64,000 nucleotides of DNA. Origin: Undaria pinnatifida. Lineage: Eukaryota; Sar; Phaeophyceae; Laminariales; Alariaceae. Position 1 is the first letter of the stretch. Every line of letters starts with the position of its first letter. The notes beneath the pieces are model-generated. The model was not told where the DNA came from. It made no database searches and worked only from the letters and a program-made list of their open reading frames with translations. The translations under genes and the position numbers were made by a program. The DNA lies in NCBI GenBank assembly GCA_012845835.1, contig JABAKD010000021.1, positions 5,748,386-5,812,385 of the forward strand. Reading direction: 5' to 3'. Positions 1-11,914 of this stretch are shown piece after piece.

Positions 1-253
1 CTCGGGCTGATTCTACTACCCCCCCCCCCCCCCCCCAACCAGCGACTTCCTGAACGAACGCTTCGTGGCCACTCGCTACGACAAAGAATGCTATAAAAGC
101 ATATCTTCCTATGTTTTCTTGTTTGCAATGGACTATCGACCGCTGACGTTGGCGTTGCAAGGGGCGCTGTGTTTCAGGAGATACGGCGGTTGGCTGGTTT
201 CAAAACCCGCGATTTCGTTAAAAAAACGTACGGGGGGCTTACGTAGAAGGACT
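1..253 (+). repeat. Dispersed ~235-bp element, copy 1
   Basis: This segment aligns by eye with 29274-29508. Shared landmarks are CTGATTC, a C-run, CAACGAACG or GAACGAACG, TGGAC(T/C)ATCGA, ATACGGC and TTTCAAAAC followed by GATTTCG. The other copy is an insertion within a satellite monomer, so this is probably the same mobile sequence. Its right end is set at about 253 by that alignment. The left end contains a C-homopolymer and may run off the window. No inverted ends or clear tRNA promoter were seen, so the class is unknown. A short frame (NERF motif) is open in both copies, so a fragment of a coding sequence is an alternative. Confidence 0.6.
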
Positions 254-1125
254 CCACGATACCTGATTTCGAAGGCACTCGTTCGGGAAACCCAATTAAT
301 ATTTTGGTGCATTGGTAAAAAAAAAATGTTTGCATTCGAAAACGCTTCAGACTGACCGGTAGTTGCTAACTTGACGAGCTCAACCGCCAGATGTTGTTTG
401 GCCCATGAAGTGCAGGCCCCCTCCGTGGGGATCGCTGTTCACGTTTTTCCGAAAGTCAGAACTCGTGGTGAGGATTCCACAGATCGTGACGAAAGGATTC
501 GCAAATTCACCAGAATTTCCCTTTATTGCAGCATGCGTCGCGAGTACGTTCCGTGTCGCACCTATCTGCCAACCCGTGCAATTCATACCCAAAACCGTCA
601 TACAAACGTTATACGAGGGTGTCTTGGTTTGTGAAAATATCCTTTCAATAGCGGGGGCCATGAACGGATGAGCTGCCAACGTATCGATGGAACCTCTTTT
701 GCGTGTTACTCTGCTAAACGCTGGGACCTCCACCAGATTACGCGGTTAGCTTCTTCATTGCGACATTTCATTATAAGTCTTTAGGAAGCAATATGTCGGT
801 AAGGGTATAAGGAACGAGGAACGAGAAGCCCGAAGCATATCCCTTGCGGCGGTAACTGCAGCATATAGCCATGTTTTGAAACCTGTGGATATGGTATTAA
901 TCTACGTTTCAATAAGGGTAGGCTTACTCATTCACCCACGGCAGGTACATGGCAAATTCGTCCTAACCAAAGTAAAATAGGCGCCGAAACTTCGGTTCTA
1001 TTAATATCCGTATATATTTGTAACGGTTTTTAACGACACCCTACCGCGAGTTTGTGAGACCAAACATTTTTACAAGCTTTCAATTATGGTCTAACTTGCT
1101 CTCCACGATTGCGTTTCCTTGTCAG
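254..1125. other. No supported gene
   Basis: Open frames of about 90-117 codons occur on both strands around 380-733. None shows a recognised motif or a pair of convincing splice signals. No repeat was identified here. Confidence 0.5.
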
Positions 1126-1380
1126 CATTCTACAAATGTGTCCGCCGATGACGACGACGACGAGGACGACGACATCACGAGTACCAACGTTGCGAACGCC
1201 TGTAGGGGCGATGGATCTTTCACGATCACGGCAAACGCGAACCCCGCGCTGGACGGCTGTTACGTGGACACTGAAGCCACTTCGTTGGACGATGATGGAG
1301 CGGTGGCCTACACCGTGTCGGGCACTACGACGGTTTTGGAGATATATGTTCTTTCTTCCGCTAACGATGACACCGGCGAT
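1126..1380 (+). CDS. Candidate exon of an acidic, possibly secreted protein
   Basis: This is an 85-codon open segment bounded by an AG after a T/C-rich stretch (1124-1125) and a strong GTGAGT donor at 1381, in phase 0. The peptide begins with an Asp/Glu run (about residues 8-16). A Thr/Asp-rich part with a GDGSF and a DGCYVDT motif follows, then a hydrophobic strand-like stretch (TVLEIYVL). GAC/GAT codon use in the acidic run and the good donor argue for real coding sequence. I do not recognise the family. The acidic, cysteine-poor, beta-rich look would suit an extracellular or cell-wall protein, which is inference. Neighbouring exons were not identified, so gene limits are unknown. Confidence 0.38.
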
Positions 1381-3055
1381 GTGAGTCCACGAGTGCGAAG
1401 ACAAGAGCACGTAGTATTTTCCGATCGCAAGCAATCCGGTCATGATCGACCGGCGTTCCCAACTAAGTAAAATATTCAACATACGCACCTGCTATATTCG
1501 AGAAAGCGCTCTCCGAAAAAAAAACGTGAGTATTGCCACAAGCGCTATTCTTCAACCGTTGAGCTGTCCAATAGTGTTGGACCACGATCTGCTTTTTCAT
1601 CGTGTTCGTGGAGTCAAATGCTCCTGGCTTCTAGAATTATTTGTCGTTTCATATTTGAATTTCACATATTTCATTGTCGTTGTTTGGATGTTAAGGTTGA
1701 CAGCAGCCCCAGAAACGTACTGGTGTTAGAGCCGTTTGAAGCTACGGGATGATCAGAAGTTTGCTCAGCTTTTAGCATAATGAGTTCAACACGTCATCAT
1801 CATCGCTCGCGACGTGTCTGCAAAGGCGTTCAGTCGGGCCCCGCACCGACACTTTAATACGCTTGTCCTAAACAATTGCACTCGTGAAAAACAGTTTACT
1901 TACCGACCGTGGGACAGTTGGTTGTGGAGCTCATCTCGGTCAGAATTCTTTGATCCAAAAGGTGGAATCCCCCATTGCTCTATGGGTCAACTGCAGGAGG
2001 AGTACTTTATGCGTCTTTCCGGAAGTGAAATCGAAATATAAATTGTATATATATTGGCTGCTCATTTGAGAAGCGCTCTACGCTCCCTTTCCAAAACCGT
2101 TCTCATATCGCCAGTGCCCATAGATCTTGGGTTTGCACAGTCTTTGTTGGTCAAGGTCACGGTCGAGGTCGCTAAGGGAGGAGGAACGCTACAACCCTGG
2201 CCATTCGTGGACTAATCACAGTTAGAACACCGTGTCAATGTGTGTCTTGGGTGGTCATACTATGGGAACGTTCGCCTGTGTCGCGGTTTCACCAACTCAA
2301 GGAATCGCCCGAGTGAACGGTGTGGTGTTGGAGGCCACGTTGGGCGGTCGTGCAGGACATACTTGACTTACGTTTATATGTAGTTTGGTTTGTTCTGGTG
2401 AGCGAAAGTTGAAATCCCAGGTCCTAGTAACGCTAGCCCACTTTTTTCTCGCCGTACCTGGTATTACTTTGTCTCTGATTTTCCACGTTCACAGACGATA
2501 TACAAGAATTTTCGGACTTATTGAGGCCTCCTGCCGCCGCCGGTAGTCGTACTTACAAGTTGTACTCCATCCCGACCCGAGCGGCGATGGTGGTAAGATT
2601 TGGTCCTGTGCAGTTCTGATCGACGGGGCTCCTCAACGGACGAACCACCCATTAGGGTGTTTGCGAAACCACCCAATGTGGTGTTTGCAATTTCACTCTG
2701 GGTTTTAGTTCGGAAACATAACGATGGTATCGACATCGACGGACGCCATTAATAGAAGGTCAACCAACCCGCCACACAATGCTTCTTGGAATTCATGACA
2801 TGGTATAACAGGAAATAGAAGCGTATACTTAATGCATTTTCTTTCGCTGATGTTCGTGGATTCGAACGGTCTTGGATGGTGACGTTCGACATCTTCAACA
2901 CAAACTTATATATGTTCTTTCCACTCTACTCGAACCCGACGAATGCACGTATCTCGGAAACCCGCTACATATTTGCGTCGTTTGACGCATCATACGATAG
3001 AGGTAAAACGTTTCGTCTAAATTGTTTCTTGAATGACGGTGCTGCTTGATCGCAA
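1381..3055. other. No firmly supported gene; possible intronic sequence
   Basis: Two overlapping frames are open at about 1814-2069 and neither can be preferred. The rest shows nothing recognisable. It could be intron sequence if the 1126-1380 exon is real. Confidence 0.4.
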
Positions 3056-3487
3056 ATGGTCGGAGAAAAAACATTTTTGTTCGTGATTCTCGTTGTGCAC
3101 TTACTAATGCCATGTAATATTTCATCCAGTAGCAATTATGTTTATCCCCCCACTCAGTTTCTTGGAGAGGTCTTAAGCTCCCAAGTCGAGGAACAGGGAC
3201 AAAATGTGGTGCACCTGTATCGTAACACCCGACTTTTTAATTCCAGCGGTGTTTACAGTTGTAGTCGATGCATTTCTAGGCCATGCGTCACCCCGCAGCA
3301 GAGGTGCAGCGGATGTTTCCGAGCTGCTACGACGAGGAGCTCAAGATCTCACCCGACACACGACTGCGAAGGCATTCGCTCATGCAGTCCGACCAGGTCT
3401 TCCTTGCGCTAGTCTCTCAACAAGCTTACTCGTAACTTGGGTCGGAATTACCGCTAGTTCCTCGCGTGGGGAGCTGAAACGGCCATA
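3056..3487 (+). CDS. Candidate locus with signal-peptide-like start
   Basis: An ATG at 3056 opens a frame whose first residues (MVGEKTFLFVILVVHLLMP) look like a signal peptide: a charged start, a hydrophobic core and then a polar Ser-rich stretch. The frame stays open to 3412. From an AG at 3278-3279 onward all three forward frames are open for more than 100 nt. One of them, from GCC at 3280, gives 50 codons ending near a GTAACT donor-like site (3432). The exon structure cannot be fixed by eye. No known domain is recognised. A chance overlap of frames is a serious alternative. Confidence 0.25.
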
Positions 3488-3977
3488 AAATTACCCTTCA
3501 CCAAAAAATGGCAAGCTCTACCGGCGGGTGACCCCTGTAGCATTGTTGATACAAGCGTCCACAAGCGAGAAGCCTAACCATAGCTCTTGCGCAGCCGTCT
3601 ACCGTAGACATGCGCTTCGTCAAGCCCTGCTCAGGTTTGGTACGTGTGTCGTTCGTGTATGTTGTGCCACCACCAAAGCTTTGCTCAACCCCTTTTATAA
3701 CAACCGGTACCGTTCTCGGTTCCGACATCTTTACCGGCCCGCTGGCAGTTTTCGACGGAAGTGTCAACAATTCAAACTTTGAAGAAAAGAACAGCAAACC
3801 CAACCCACCAAACCCAAAGGCATAACCCATCCAACAACAAAATGTTTACTATTACCACAGGGTCGTCATGCTTGTTCTCCTCGCTTTACCACTAGCCTAC
3901 CACCAGCCGCGAGCACCACCCTATGCTTACCCGTCCAACAACCGGCGAAATTTCACTATCGTCTCTCCGCAGTTCAG

Positions 3978-4090
3978 GTGGTACATCGTCGAAATAACAG
4001 GCGACGAAGGCAGCAACGAGGAAGGGAAAGTCCGCTGTGTTTCTGAAGAGCAGGCGAGCGCCGTCAACCCCGGAAGCGCGTCTTGGAACT
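3978..4090 (+). CDS. Candidate short exon, unknown product
   Basis: This 113-nt open segment lies between an AG acceptor-like site (3976-3977, preceded by CGCAGTTC) and a GTGAGT donor at 4091. The peptide is acidic and natural-looking (RWYIVEITGDEGS near its start, a VRCVSEEQAS stretch, WNC at the end). Without the splice it stops two codons later. It could belong to the same transcript as the 3056-3487 locus, but phases could not be checked because intermediate exons are unknown. Family not recognised. Confidence 0.25.
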
Positions 4091-4158
4091 GTGAGTGAAT
4101 GCAGCAGGGACGAAACAGCACGGCCGTTAACTACTAAGCACACCGTCCTCTTCGCACG

Positions 4159-4183
4159 GATATATATATATATTTATATATGT
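4159..4183. repeat. AT-dinucleotide tract
   Basis: Short imperfect (TA)n run just upstream of a dispersed repeat copy. Confidence 0.8.
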
Positions 4184-4206
4184 ACAACTTCAATATATTC
4201 GAAAAC

Positions 4207-4515
4207 AATAATACACTCAGGCTGTGAGATTAAATATTTCGTCGAAACTTATATTTGAAATTTGCGTGTGATACACCGATGGCACGTGTTACTGGGGGGG
4301 GGGTGTCCTCATTAAGGATGTAGTTCGACGGTTCCCCTTGGATCTAAAGTGTAGCTTGTAGCAGGGTCTACGGATTGATTTTTAGACATGTGTACGCGGG
4401 CACAAAACAAAGAAACATATTCTGAGGGGGACAGCATCTGACAGCTGTGGCATGCACCAGTATATTATGAATATCCTGGCTGTAAAGTAGTCGTATGACC
4501 GATGAGGGGAGGAGC
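4207..4515 (+). repeat. Dispersed repeat family R1, copy 1
   Basis: R1 starts with AATACACTC(C)AGCTGTGAG and contains TTTCGTCGAAACT, TGTGATAC.CCGAT, TGTCCTCATTAAGGATG, GTGTAGCT and CTGACAGCTGTGG. It ends in a G-rich tail. Copies lie at 37943-38300 (+), 57082-57440 (+) and, split by a LINE, at 52375-52595 with 56947-57046 (-). Copy 1 is the most divergent. No coding capacity is seen. R1 may be a terminal or foldback part of a larger element. Confidence 0.85.
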
Positions 4516-4589
4516 CGGGTATAGGGGGGATAGATCGCGTACACGCGTACGAGCTTACTGCACGGGTAATGCTAGTAGCTGATGGCAGG

Positions 4590-4730
4590 GGCGGCGGGGA
4601 AGGGCGGACGTGCACTTAATACCTGGATGGCCGTAGTTGTGAACACAGGGAAGGGGGGAGGCGCACTTAATACCTGGATGGCCGTAGTGGTGAACATAGC
4701 GGAATAGGGGGGGTGGGGGGGGGGGGTCAA
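4590..4730 (+). repeat. 51-bp tandem duplication and poly-G tract
   Basis: GCACTTAATACCTGGATGG occurs at 4612 and again at 4663, with the flanking G-rich sequence also duplicated. A long G-homopolymer follows (about 4706-4728). Confidence 0.8.
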
Positions 4731-4940
4731 TATAAACTTGAAGACCATGTAAAGCAAACTGACCCTCAGGGGACAGGCCGGGTCGACATACACACGCACC
4801 CCTACACAACGGCAGCTTGCGCTGCCGGGGTTGTAACGAAGACAACTGATAGGGACAGCTTACGCTATACCTACAATGGGACTCGAAGGGTGCGCCAGCT
4901 AGCGTTGGGCTGCGAAAGCAACTGAGTTAAATCGACACAC

Positions 4941-5010
4941 GACGCGTATGAAAATATGCGGAAGTGTGGTGAGCTAAAGCTTTATTTTCCCCCATCCGCC
5001 GCAGGATAAA
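4941..5010 (+). repeat. Dispersed repeat R2, copy 1
   Basis: About 70 bp running from ACGCGTATGAAAATA through GTGTGGTGAGCTAAAGCTTT to CCGCAGGATAAA, followed by a poly-A run. A close inverted copy lies at 60201-60271. The A-run at its end suggests the 3' end of a retroposed sequence; this is inference. Confidence 0.75.
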
Positions 5011-5147
5011 AAAAAAAAAAAAAAAAACATGTAAAGCAATGAACTGGAGCTACTACATGGGTTCCTGGAAATGTAAAGAAATGGTACCGCCTGTCGGGTA
5101 CAAGTAGGGTTCATGACTCTGGCGGTCGTGAGTTTTGGTGGGGCGAA

Positions 5148-5240
5148 TAGGTCGAGAGGAGGGAGGGAGAGAGGGGGGAAGGGGTTGGTGGAGGGGGGGA
5201 AAGGGCTGTTAAGGGGGTGGGGAGGCAGGGGGGGGGAAGC
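5148..5240 (+). repeat. G-rich tract with quadruplex potential
   Basis: Many closely spaced runs of three or more G (GGGAGGGAGAGAGGGGGG and similar). This is low-complexity sequence, not a gene. The antisense proline/serine-rich open frame is a composition artefact. Confidence 0.7.
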
Positions 5241-7547
5241 AAAATTCGCTACGACCTGCATGGTAATGCAGACAAATGCCAATTTTTTTAGAAAATCTTT
5301 GAGGTGGATGGGGGCAAAGTATACTTGTACGTCGTGTTTTTTTTGCGTAAATGATATTCATACTACGTACGTAGTGGTTTTTGTTCTCCATGTGAGATTA
5401 TATACTAAGCTCTTCAATTGGTATAACTATCTCACTCTCCGTATAGTATAGTACGCCAAAGGCCGTGTACTACAACAACCGAAGTAACCACGACACAAGG
5501 GCAACGTTCAACGCTCTGCTATCTATGCGTGTCCAGATGAAGGGAGGCGATATGTCTATAAATATTTTTTCAAGGCTTACCCCAAGAGGGCGTCCTATCT
5601 TCCGCCTCGAATATGAAAATGCATAAATGCCTCGACTAGGACATTAGTTCGAACGCAGAACACTCTACTGCGAGTTCGGAGGTGGGGATTCATGTACAGC
5701 GAAATGGACCATTGCGACATGGGCCACAAGACGTTGGGTATACTATTGGCAAACTCATCCTAGGGCTTCGCATGTCGTCAGGATGCGTTGAGCTGCAGGC
5801 AAACGGGTCGGCCGAAACGCAACAAACCACATGTTTTGTACATTCGGGGGTAGACCACGTCCCGTGCCAGCGCCTCTTTCCATTCTCTGATATCTGTTCG
5901 CTGATTATTATGAACGTTGACTCTCCACAAACATAATGACCAACGGGAAAAGTACGGAACTAAGACTGTTTTCGGTTGGTGGGGTGAAACGAAAACTAAC
6001 ATAGCAGTGCGGGGGATGATGTAAGTACACTCACGGAATCTATTCAATGACCACGCCATTTGAGGGGCCGTCGAAATAGAAGGTGCATCGGCGTATTAAC
6101 GTCGCCATGTTGCATGCGTGTCAGCACGCGGCACGACGTTACGTTTGTTAGGAATGATTTATCCCAGTAGGTCGACGCGCCGTCTTCATTTTGACCCAAT
6201 GGTGAAACATTCCGTGCCTTGTTGGCCCAGCATAACCACCCATTTCTTGACGTCCGTGACCCAGCACACACATGCCTCTAAATAATACAAAACACCTGAA
6301 AAAACGGTAGTCACCCAGGCGAAGCGCTTGCTCCGCTGATTTTACAGGCTTTTCTTGGCTAACCATCCCTGTCTAACGCGATTCCTCAAATGCATGATCT
6401 CAAGTTATATATGATGTATTATATGTGATGCTACTGTACTACGGTAAATGTGCATAAACGTTTTTTGAGTCGTCTTTCTCGAAGAGAACCACCTCTCACG
6501 CCCAAATAGAGTTTGATAGAAATTTAATGTTTGACCCGTGAATAACTACATGACCTCGGGAAATAGCAAAATTCTTTGCGAACTGTTCGTTGTATTCCCA
6601 CGGCATGGGGCGCTAAGGAGCCAAATAATTGGACCCGTATCGTAGACCTCGTTCATAAGTGAGCGTCTTCCTCGCAAATGGGGTAACTCCGCTGTTCTAC
6701 GATGAGGTTTGATGTTTTCCTTGGTCCTTCACCGGGTTACACTTTCAGTACTCTTCCTGGTTAGGATTACGCGGGGATATACAGCTCCTAACAAGAGTTA
6801 AGACCGCCTCTGAAACGATAGGATGGACTCTTCTCACTGTGCTGTTACACTGGTTTGGATCAAACTTGTCTCACCGGTTGAGATTTTCGAGTGTGAACAC
6901 ATCGGGTATGCTATCATCTCTGGTATGTTTGACTGGGAGTATCACGGTGGTCGGGTGGCGCGAACGTATGTCGTCGAAGGCATGTTACTGGTGATGTTGA
7001 TATTGAGCTAGCTGTTCATGTTAGGCGCTCTGAATTTTGTTTGAATCTGCTGGACCATTAGCGTGGGATGTTTCTGATACTGATTCCGCAGCAGGTGTCG
7101 CCGGCGTAGACCTAAGTCGCTGAACAGAGAGGCCCTGAGAATGACTACATTACCATGAAGTGTGTAGCCTTGCTCTAAAGACGAAGCAACCTACTGTAGT
7201 TGGCTATATTTCGACACACCATAAATCGCTAACCCCCGCGGATGTTCAGATATTTCTAGCTTCCGTGTTGCTATCCCCACACCGTTGCCAGCATGGTTTC
7301 CTCGTTAATGGGCCTGACAGTTCTACGGGCGTGCTATTACTATCATGCCCGCGCTCTTGCCATTCCGAACTTTGCGGTTTGTGCCTTGTTTCTATGATGT
7401 CGACCGGTAATATCTGCATCCCTTCAGCTGCATCCACTTCCAATTGTGTATTTCGTTGCCGCCCCAGCTCTGGTGAAATAGCTGCGTGGTGCCCATCGCC
7501 TTACTTCCCGTCGCTGCGAACACCGTCATTTTCCCATTAACACGAAG
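5241..7547. other. No supported gene
   Basis: Frames of 60-95 codons are open on both strands (for example 5682-5936 forward, 5778-6366 reverse). None has a recognisable motif or convincing splice pairs. No repeats were noticed. Confidence 0.45.
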
Positions 7548-7732
7548 GTGACTTCGTCGGCAACGAAGACTTTTCTCTGGCAACCGACGATGACATATCC
7601 ATCACCTGCGGCTCGTGCGACGAGACGGTTGAAGCTGAGGATTCCAATGCCGCCGGCAAAGTTCTTATCAGTGTGGTCACGGCTGGTGTTGCCTGTGTCA
7701 TCGCTGCTGTATCTGCTTGTGGATATTGGTGA
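7548..7732 (+). CDS. Candidate terminal exon: acidic stretch plus membrane segment
   Basis: The frame reads an acidic, Cys-containing stretch (DDDISITCGSCDE, about residues 12-24), then a hydrophobic helix of about 22 residues (VLISVVTAGVACVIAAVSAC) and stops four codons after it. An alternative ending is a GTGAGG donor at 7729. An acidic ectodomain followed by one membrane helix near the C terminus would fit a type I membrane protein. Whether it shares a transcript with the acidic exon at 1126-1380 is unknown. The acceptor is weak (AG at 7546-7547). The family is not recognised. Confidence 0.33.
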
Positions 7733-7917
7733 GGCATCATCCCCGGTGCCTTTTTATTGGGGAAATTGTTGAGATACCGAGCTGGTGTGTTCTGCTTTCC
7801 GCAGTTGGTGAGGTATCGTTGGTACAACCTCTTCACGTGGCTGTGGTATTCGTTGGGGTGTCTTGACGGTTACCTTGGCTGACGCGTACGGCCACGTTGA
7901 GGGTACACTTGTCTTAC

Positions 7918-8140
7918 TATGTTGCTCCACACGTGAGGGGCGCTCTGAACTGCACCTCACGCTGATTTTGACTGACGTTAACGGCTTGCGGTGCCGGTAT
8001 CATAGGTGCTGAATCCGCCGTGCGGGTAATTAGACAGGTTTCGTAGTAGACGTCGTTGCTGACGCAGGCCACGGTATCGGGGTACAGCGAAGATGTTATG
8101 TAGCTCCTCACCTGAGTGACCTCCGTGCCCCACCCAGACC
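7918..8140 (-). CDS. Candidate minus-strand terminal exon, unknown product
   Basis: On the minus strand a frame opens after an AG-rich acceptor-like stretch near 8140 and runs to a TAG at about 7918. Peptide landmarks are YPDTVACVSNDVYYETC, then a proline-rich linker and FRAPLTCGAT at the end. Codons favour C/G at third positions (TAC, GTC, ACC), which suggests selection rather than chance. Three cysteines and an Asn-X-Ser site (NVSQ) would suit a secreted protein, which is inference. It would be convergent with the exon ending at 7732. No domain is recognised. Confidence 0.3.
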
Positions 8141-10489
8141 TGCCTTACAGAAATCGTCAATGTATGTCACCCAGCCAACGGAGCATGCAACATTAGAGGT
8201 GATACCTTTCGCCATTTGGACTATTTTATGGATGATGGGACGGACTCTACAAGGCACAAATCGTCGGAATGTAACCCTCGTTTCGCAATATTTGGATGTT
8301 TTTCCTACCTAAGGCTACCTGGGCAATGGGATTGCTCACCCGGCTGGACTTCGGTTTGTCTCAAACTAGTTTATTGTTTGAGTGGTGCGAAAACCCGTCT
8401 GCGAGGAGCATCCTAACGGTGAAACAATACCATAGCGCGTGTTCCATACTGTGAATACTACGGGCTACGCAAACCAGTAGAAACGAGATTTCAAAGATAT
8501 TTTGAGTAGTTCCTTAGCTCATAGTTGTCCGTCATAATCGTATGGGCGCAAGAGAGCTGACCCTGCTCTTCGTACTTGATGTCGCTGTTTGAGATGGTTA
8601 TTCCAGTGTCGTAGCTGTTGCTGGTGCTTGCGTTTGTGGTGATAGGCTGCCAACGAGTTGGTCAAACTTCGAGCTGTGGTAATGGCCGCTTCTTCTATTC
8701 GGTATGAGTGCGGGGTTGGTAATCGGCAAGATATCGCAACGGGTTCATCTTTTTAAGGCTTCGGTAGTCCATTAACGTCGGTCGAAATTGCATTTGTTTC
8801 GTAGTCACTGGCAAGTTATCGTCACAGTGTAATGTGCTATTGGTGATGCGTGACGAGCACTAAAATAGCGCATCACGCTTAATGGTGTATTTGACGATGT
8901 TTTGATGGCGGCTATTGGTGGTGAGTGCCTGTGAGCGCGGCTAACGCTGGTTTACATTACAAGGTTTGATATTTACAGGAAATTAGTCCATGTTAGTATA
9001 AAAAGCAGTGGCGCCTTCAATCTATGCCCTTCTACCGCTTGTTGGGGATTTTCGTAGGTTTTCGACACAGAGGGAAATTTCGTAGCCCGGTAAGGGCTGC
9101 TTCGCGGCTTGCTTTTTCCCGCCGTGTGTTTTGGTGCTGGGTGCCACCATGAGACATGCGGCCGTGAATGTGGCAACTATTTTTGCTGACACTTCTCAGT
9201 TATGGAAATCTTCATCACGTTCGAAACCCGAAGTTTTGAATCGTACACACAGGACAACCCAGAGTACAACATCATCAACCAACGCATCGAACGGAAAGAA
9301 AGAAAGACACAGGTGTTGTCCAAACGATCTTTCGTAGAATTAAAGTTTGGTGTCCATTTCGGCGAACATCAAAATTGGCCAAGAGGTGCTACTTTTATGG
9401 TAACACGTCGCACATCCTAGTGGTTTATTCTGCTTAGAGACGTTGGTGAGGGGCCCCGGCACCAGAGTGGAAAATGCTATGATGTATCTCAGTGGTGTTA
9501 TCTCTGGACGATGGCTCGTAAGCTATGATCACGCCATGCTTGATTTTTGGTTGTTCTTGTGGTGCCGGAACGGCTATTGGAGCGGTGGGCAACACAACTG
9601 TGCTAAGACAATACGGTGGTATCGTATTGGCTGCTGACCGTTATTTCGGCAGGGGTGCGCGCCTATGCGTTTTTTAAGCACTTTACAGCATCGGCTGTCC
9701 GTGTCCAAAACCGGATTTGATGCAATGTGCGTGCTTCCAGCGATGAGCCAACCCTTGGCCTAGGTATAAAAAAAAAGGAAGGCGGAAACAGAAGGTCAAC
9801 ATTGGGTGGGGGTTCGATTGGCAAGCCCGGTGACCCCGATACAAAGAGGGCAAAAATATGTAAGACATTTCGTTGCATCCGTCGGTTCTCTTCTTGCGGA
9901 GGTTGGTGTCGGGTGCCGAGGATGGTGGCAAATCCTTGCTACCGCGGTTTCTACGTTTGTTGGTGATAGCTGGTGAGGTATGTCGTACTAACCGCTTTGA
10001 CTGGTTTCGACTAAAAACAAAATCGTGGCGGTATGTTGGGTTTGAGTGGTTGGTAAGGTGTCGAAGCGACTTCTTCAGCACAGCGGTGAAAGTGATCAGT
10101 GCTTGATGGCCGTGCCAGGCTCTAGGGTACCGTAGTATGGTTGTTCCTTAGCTTGGCGGTAGTTTGTGCTGGTTACCCAAGGGCGTGAAAAAGACATACA
10201 TATCGACCAAAGCCGGGGTAAGGCGGCCACTTCTGGCGTCCGGTGTTGCAGTAGCCCGGGGTCCCTCGCACGAGCAAAGCCCCTATTCCAGGCGGTGTTT
10301 GGGTTTTATGCAGTTCTAATTCTTCGATACGAACCCGCACGAATATGGCTCGCTACGCTGCGCCCAACAAATCGCCTGACGCGTTTTGTCAGTGAAGTAC
10401 AGAGTCACTCGTGCGGCTATGGTAGTATGATATTCTCATAGTACATTATTATGGTAGCTCAGACCTGGTAGTGAAAAAGGGGGAATATC
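8141..10489. other. No supported gene; G/T-rich sequence
   Basis: The forward strand is rich in GGTGG, GTTG and TTGGTGAGGTAT-like words from about 7750 to 11200. This gives a marked purine/T bias but no clear period. Open frames (up to 132 codons, minus, 9683-10081) carry no recognisable motif. Confidence 0.45.
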
Positions 10490-10615
10490 ATAACATCAAC
10501 ATAAAGTCATCTTAACAACATAATAAAATAATCACTTCATCATCACAACATCTCAACACCATTATAACATAATAAAATCATCATAACACGTTCGTAACAT
10601 CATCGTAACATCCTC
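10490..10615 (+). repeat. Degenerate AACATCATC microsatellite
   Basis: Irregular repeats of AACATCATCATAACA and ATAATAAAATCATC words. This is A/C-rich low-complexity sequence within otherwise G/T-rich DNA. Confidence 0.75.
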
Positions 10616-11914
10616 CCTAGTAATACAGTAGCCTTGGTCTACGGTAACGATCGACGGGTCGTATGGCGGTTGACGATACATCGTTGCGTCATTGCATATT
10701 TGCCTGAGGGACTGTGGAGGTTGGGGGACGGTGATAAAAGCGCGGCACTGCCCCCCTGCCTGCCTCTGCCACTGGAGATGTACGCAGACCACGGTAGGAG
10801 CTGCACGGGCGTGAGGTTTGGTTGGTACGGCTTCAAACCCATTTCCTTTTTTGTCGGCGTGGGTAAAGTATTGTAGTGGCTGCTTCTACTTGCGGTGGCT
10901 AGTGGCGGGTGGGGTAAGGCCTTGGTATCTCAAACACATCTAGGTTGTTTCTTTTCCATAGTGTTTTTGATGTTTCATAGCAGTTGCTTCCTCGTTGCGG
11001 TGGTCGATGCGACATCGTACCGTTTGCACCTTATTTTTTCAATGTTCGCGGTTGATGGTGGTCGGTCCCGATAGCAATCGACAATAGTTATGGAAGGCGA
11101 GGAAACAGATTTCTTCCGATGGCGGTGTTTGGTCAGGTTTCGTAGCAGGTGTTGTATCTGGCAGTGGTTTATGATCCATCTCTTTGTTGCCGGGTATTGC
11201 AATGAACATGGGGGGTTGCATACCCGAAGCTGTACGGTTCCAATGTTGATCTCGGATCAGCCAAGATTGTTGGAATATGCGGTCGAGGTCTCACTATTTT
11301 TGAATCCATGTTTCAAGTAGAACTGTGTTCAGTTTAAGAATCGGTGCTTCGGCCGTGCCACCAAGGGTTAGTCTGTACGCCTAGGCAGGTTCAGCCTCCC
11401 CAAACGACGTGATAAATCATTACACATGGTTTATTTGTAGATGTGATTTTGCGTGCCTTCGTCTTGGATTCGGTTCAGATAGCGTAATTGGCGCATTTCG
11501 TATATTTCGGGAAGGCTGCATGTGAAAAGAATTTTTTGTTGACAAAACGTACGCCGAACATGAGCCAGTCAACGGTACATGCCGAAACGATGTGCCTTAA
11601 TATGGCCGCCGTTGGGACGTCCACCCAAGGCATGCTGAGTGTAAGTAGCAAATGTGCCCATACTCTACACAATTACTTCCAACCTGAGTTCACCATGTAC
11701 TGCCTCTGACATTGGCGGCACATGTTAACCATCATGGCGGTTTTCTACGTCTCCCATTCGCAAGTTGAGGTATCTATTCTGTGGTGACTATGTATATCGC
11801 GGCAGAGTAGATACGATGCCGCGTCGGTGGATCGCAACACCGATAAATGCATCCATGTGTTGGGGTCACAAATTATGCATAGGTTAAGGGAGGTGGTGGT
11901 TCGCTTGGTACCTT
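10616..11914. other. No supported gene
   Basis: Short frames only on either strand (maximum about 80 codons), none recognisable. Confidence 0.45.
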
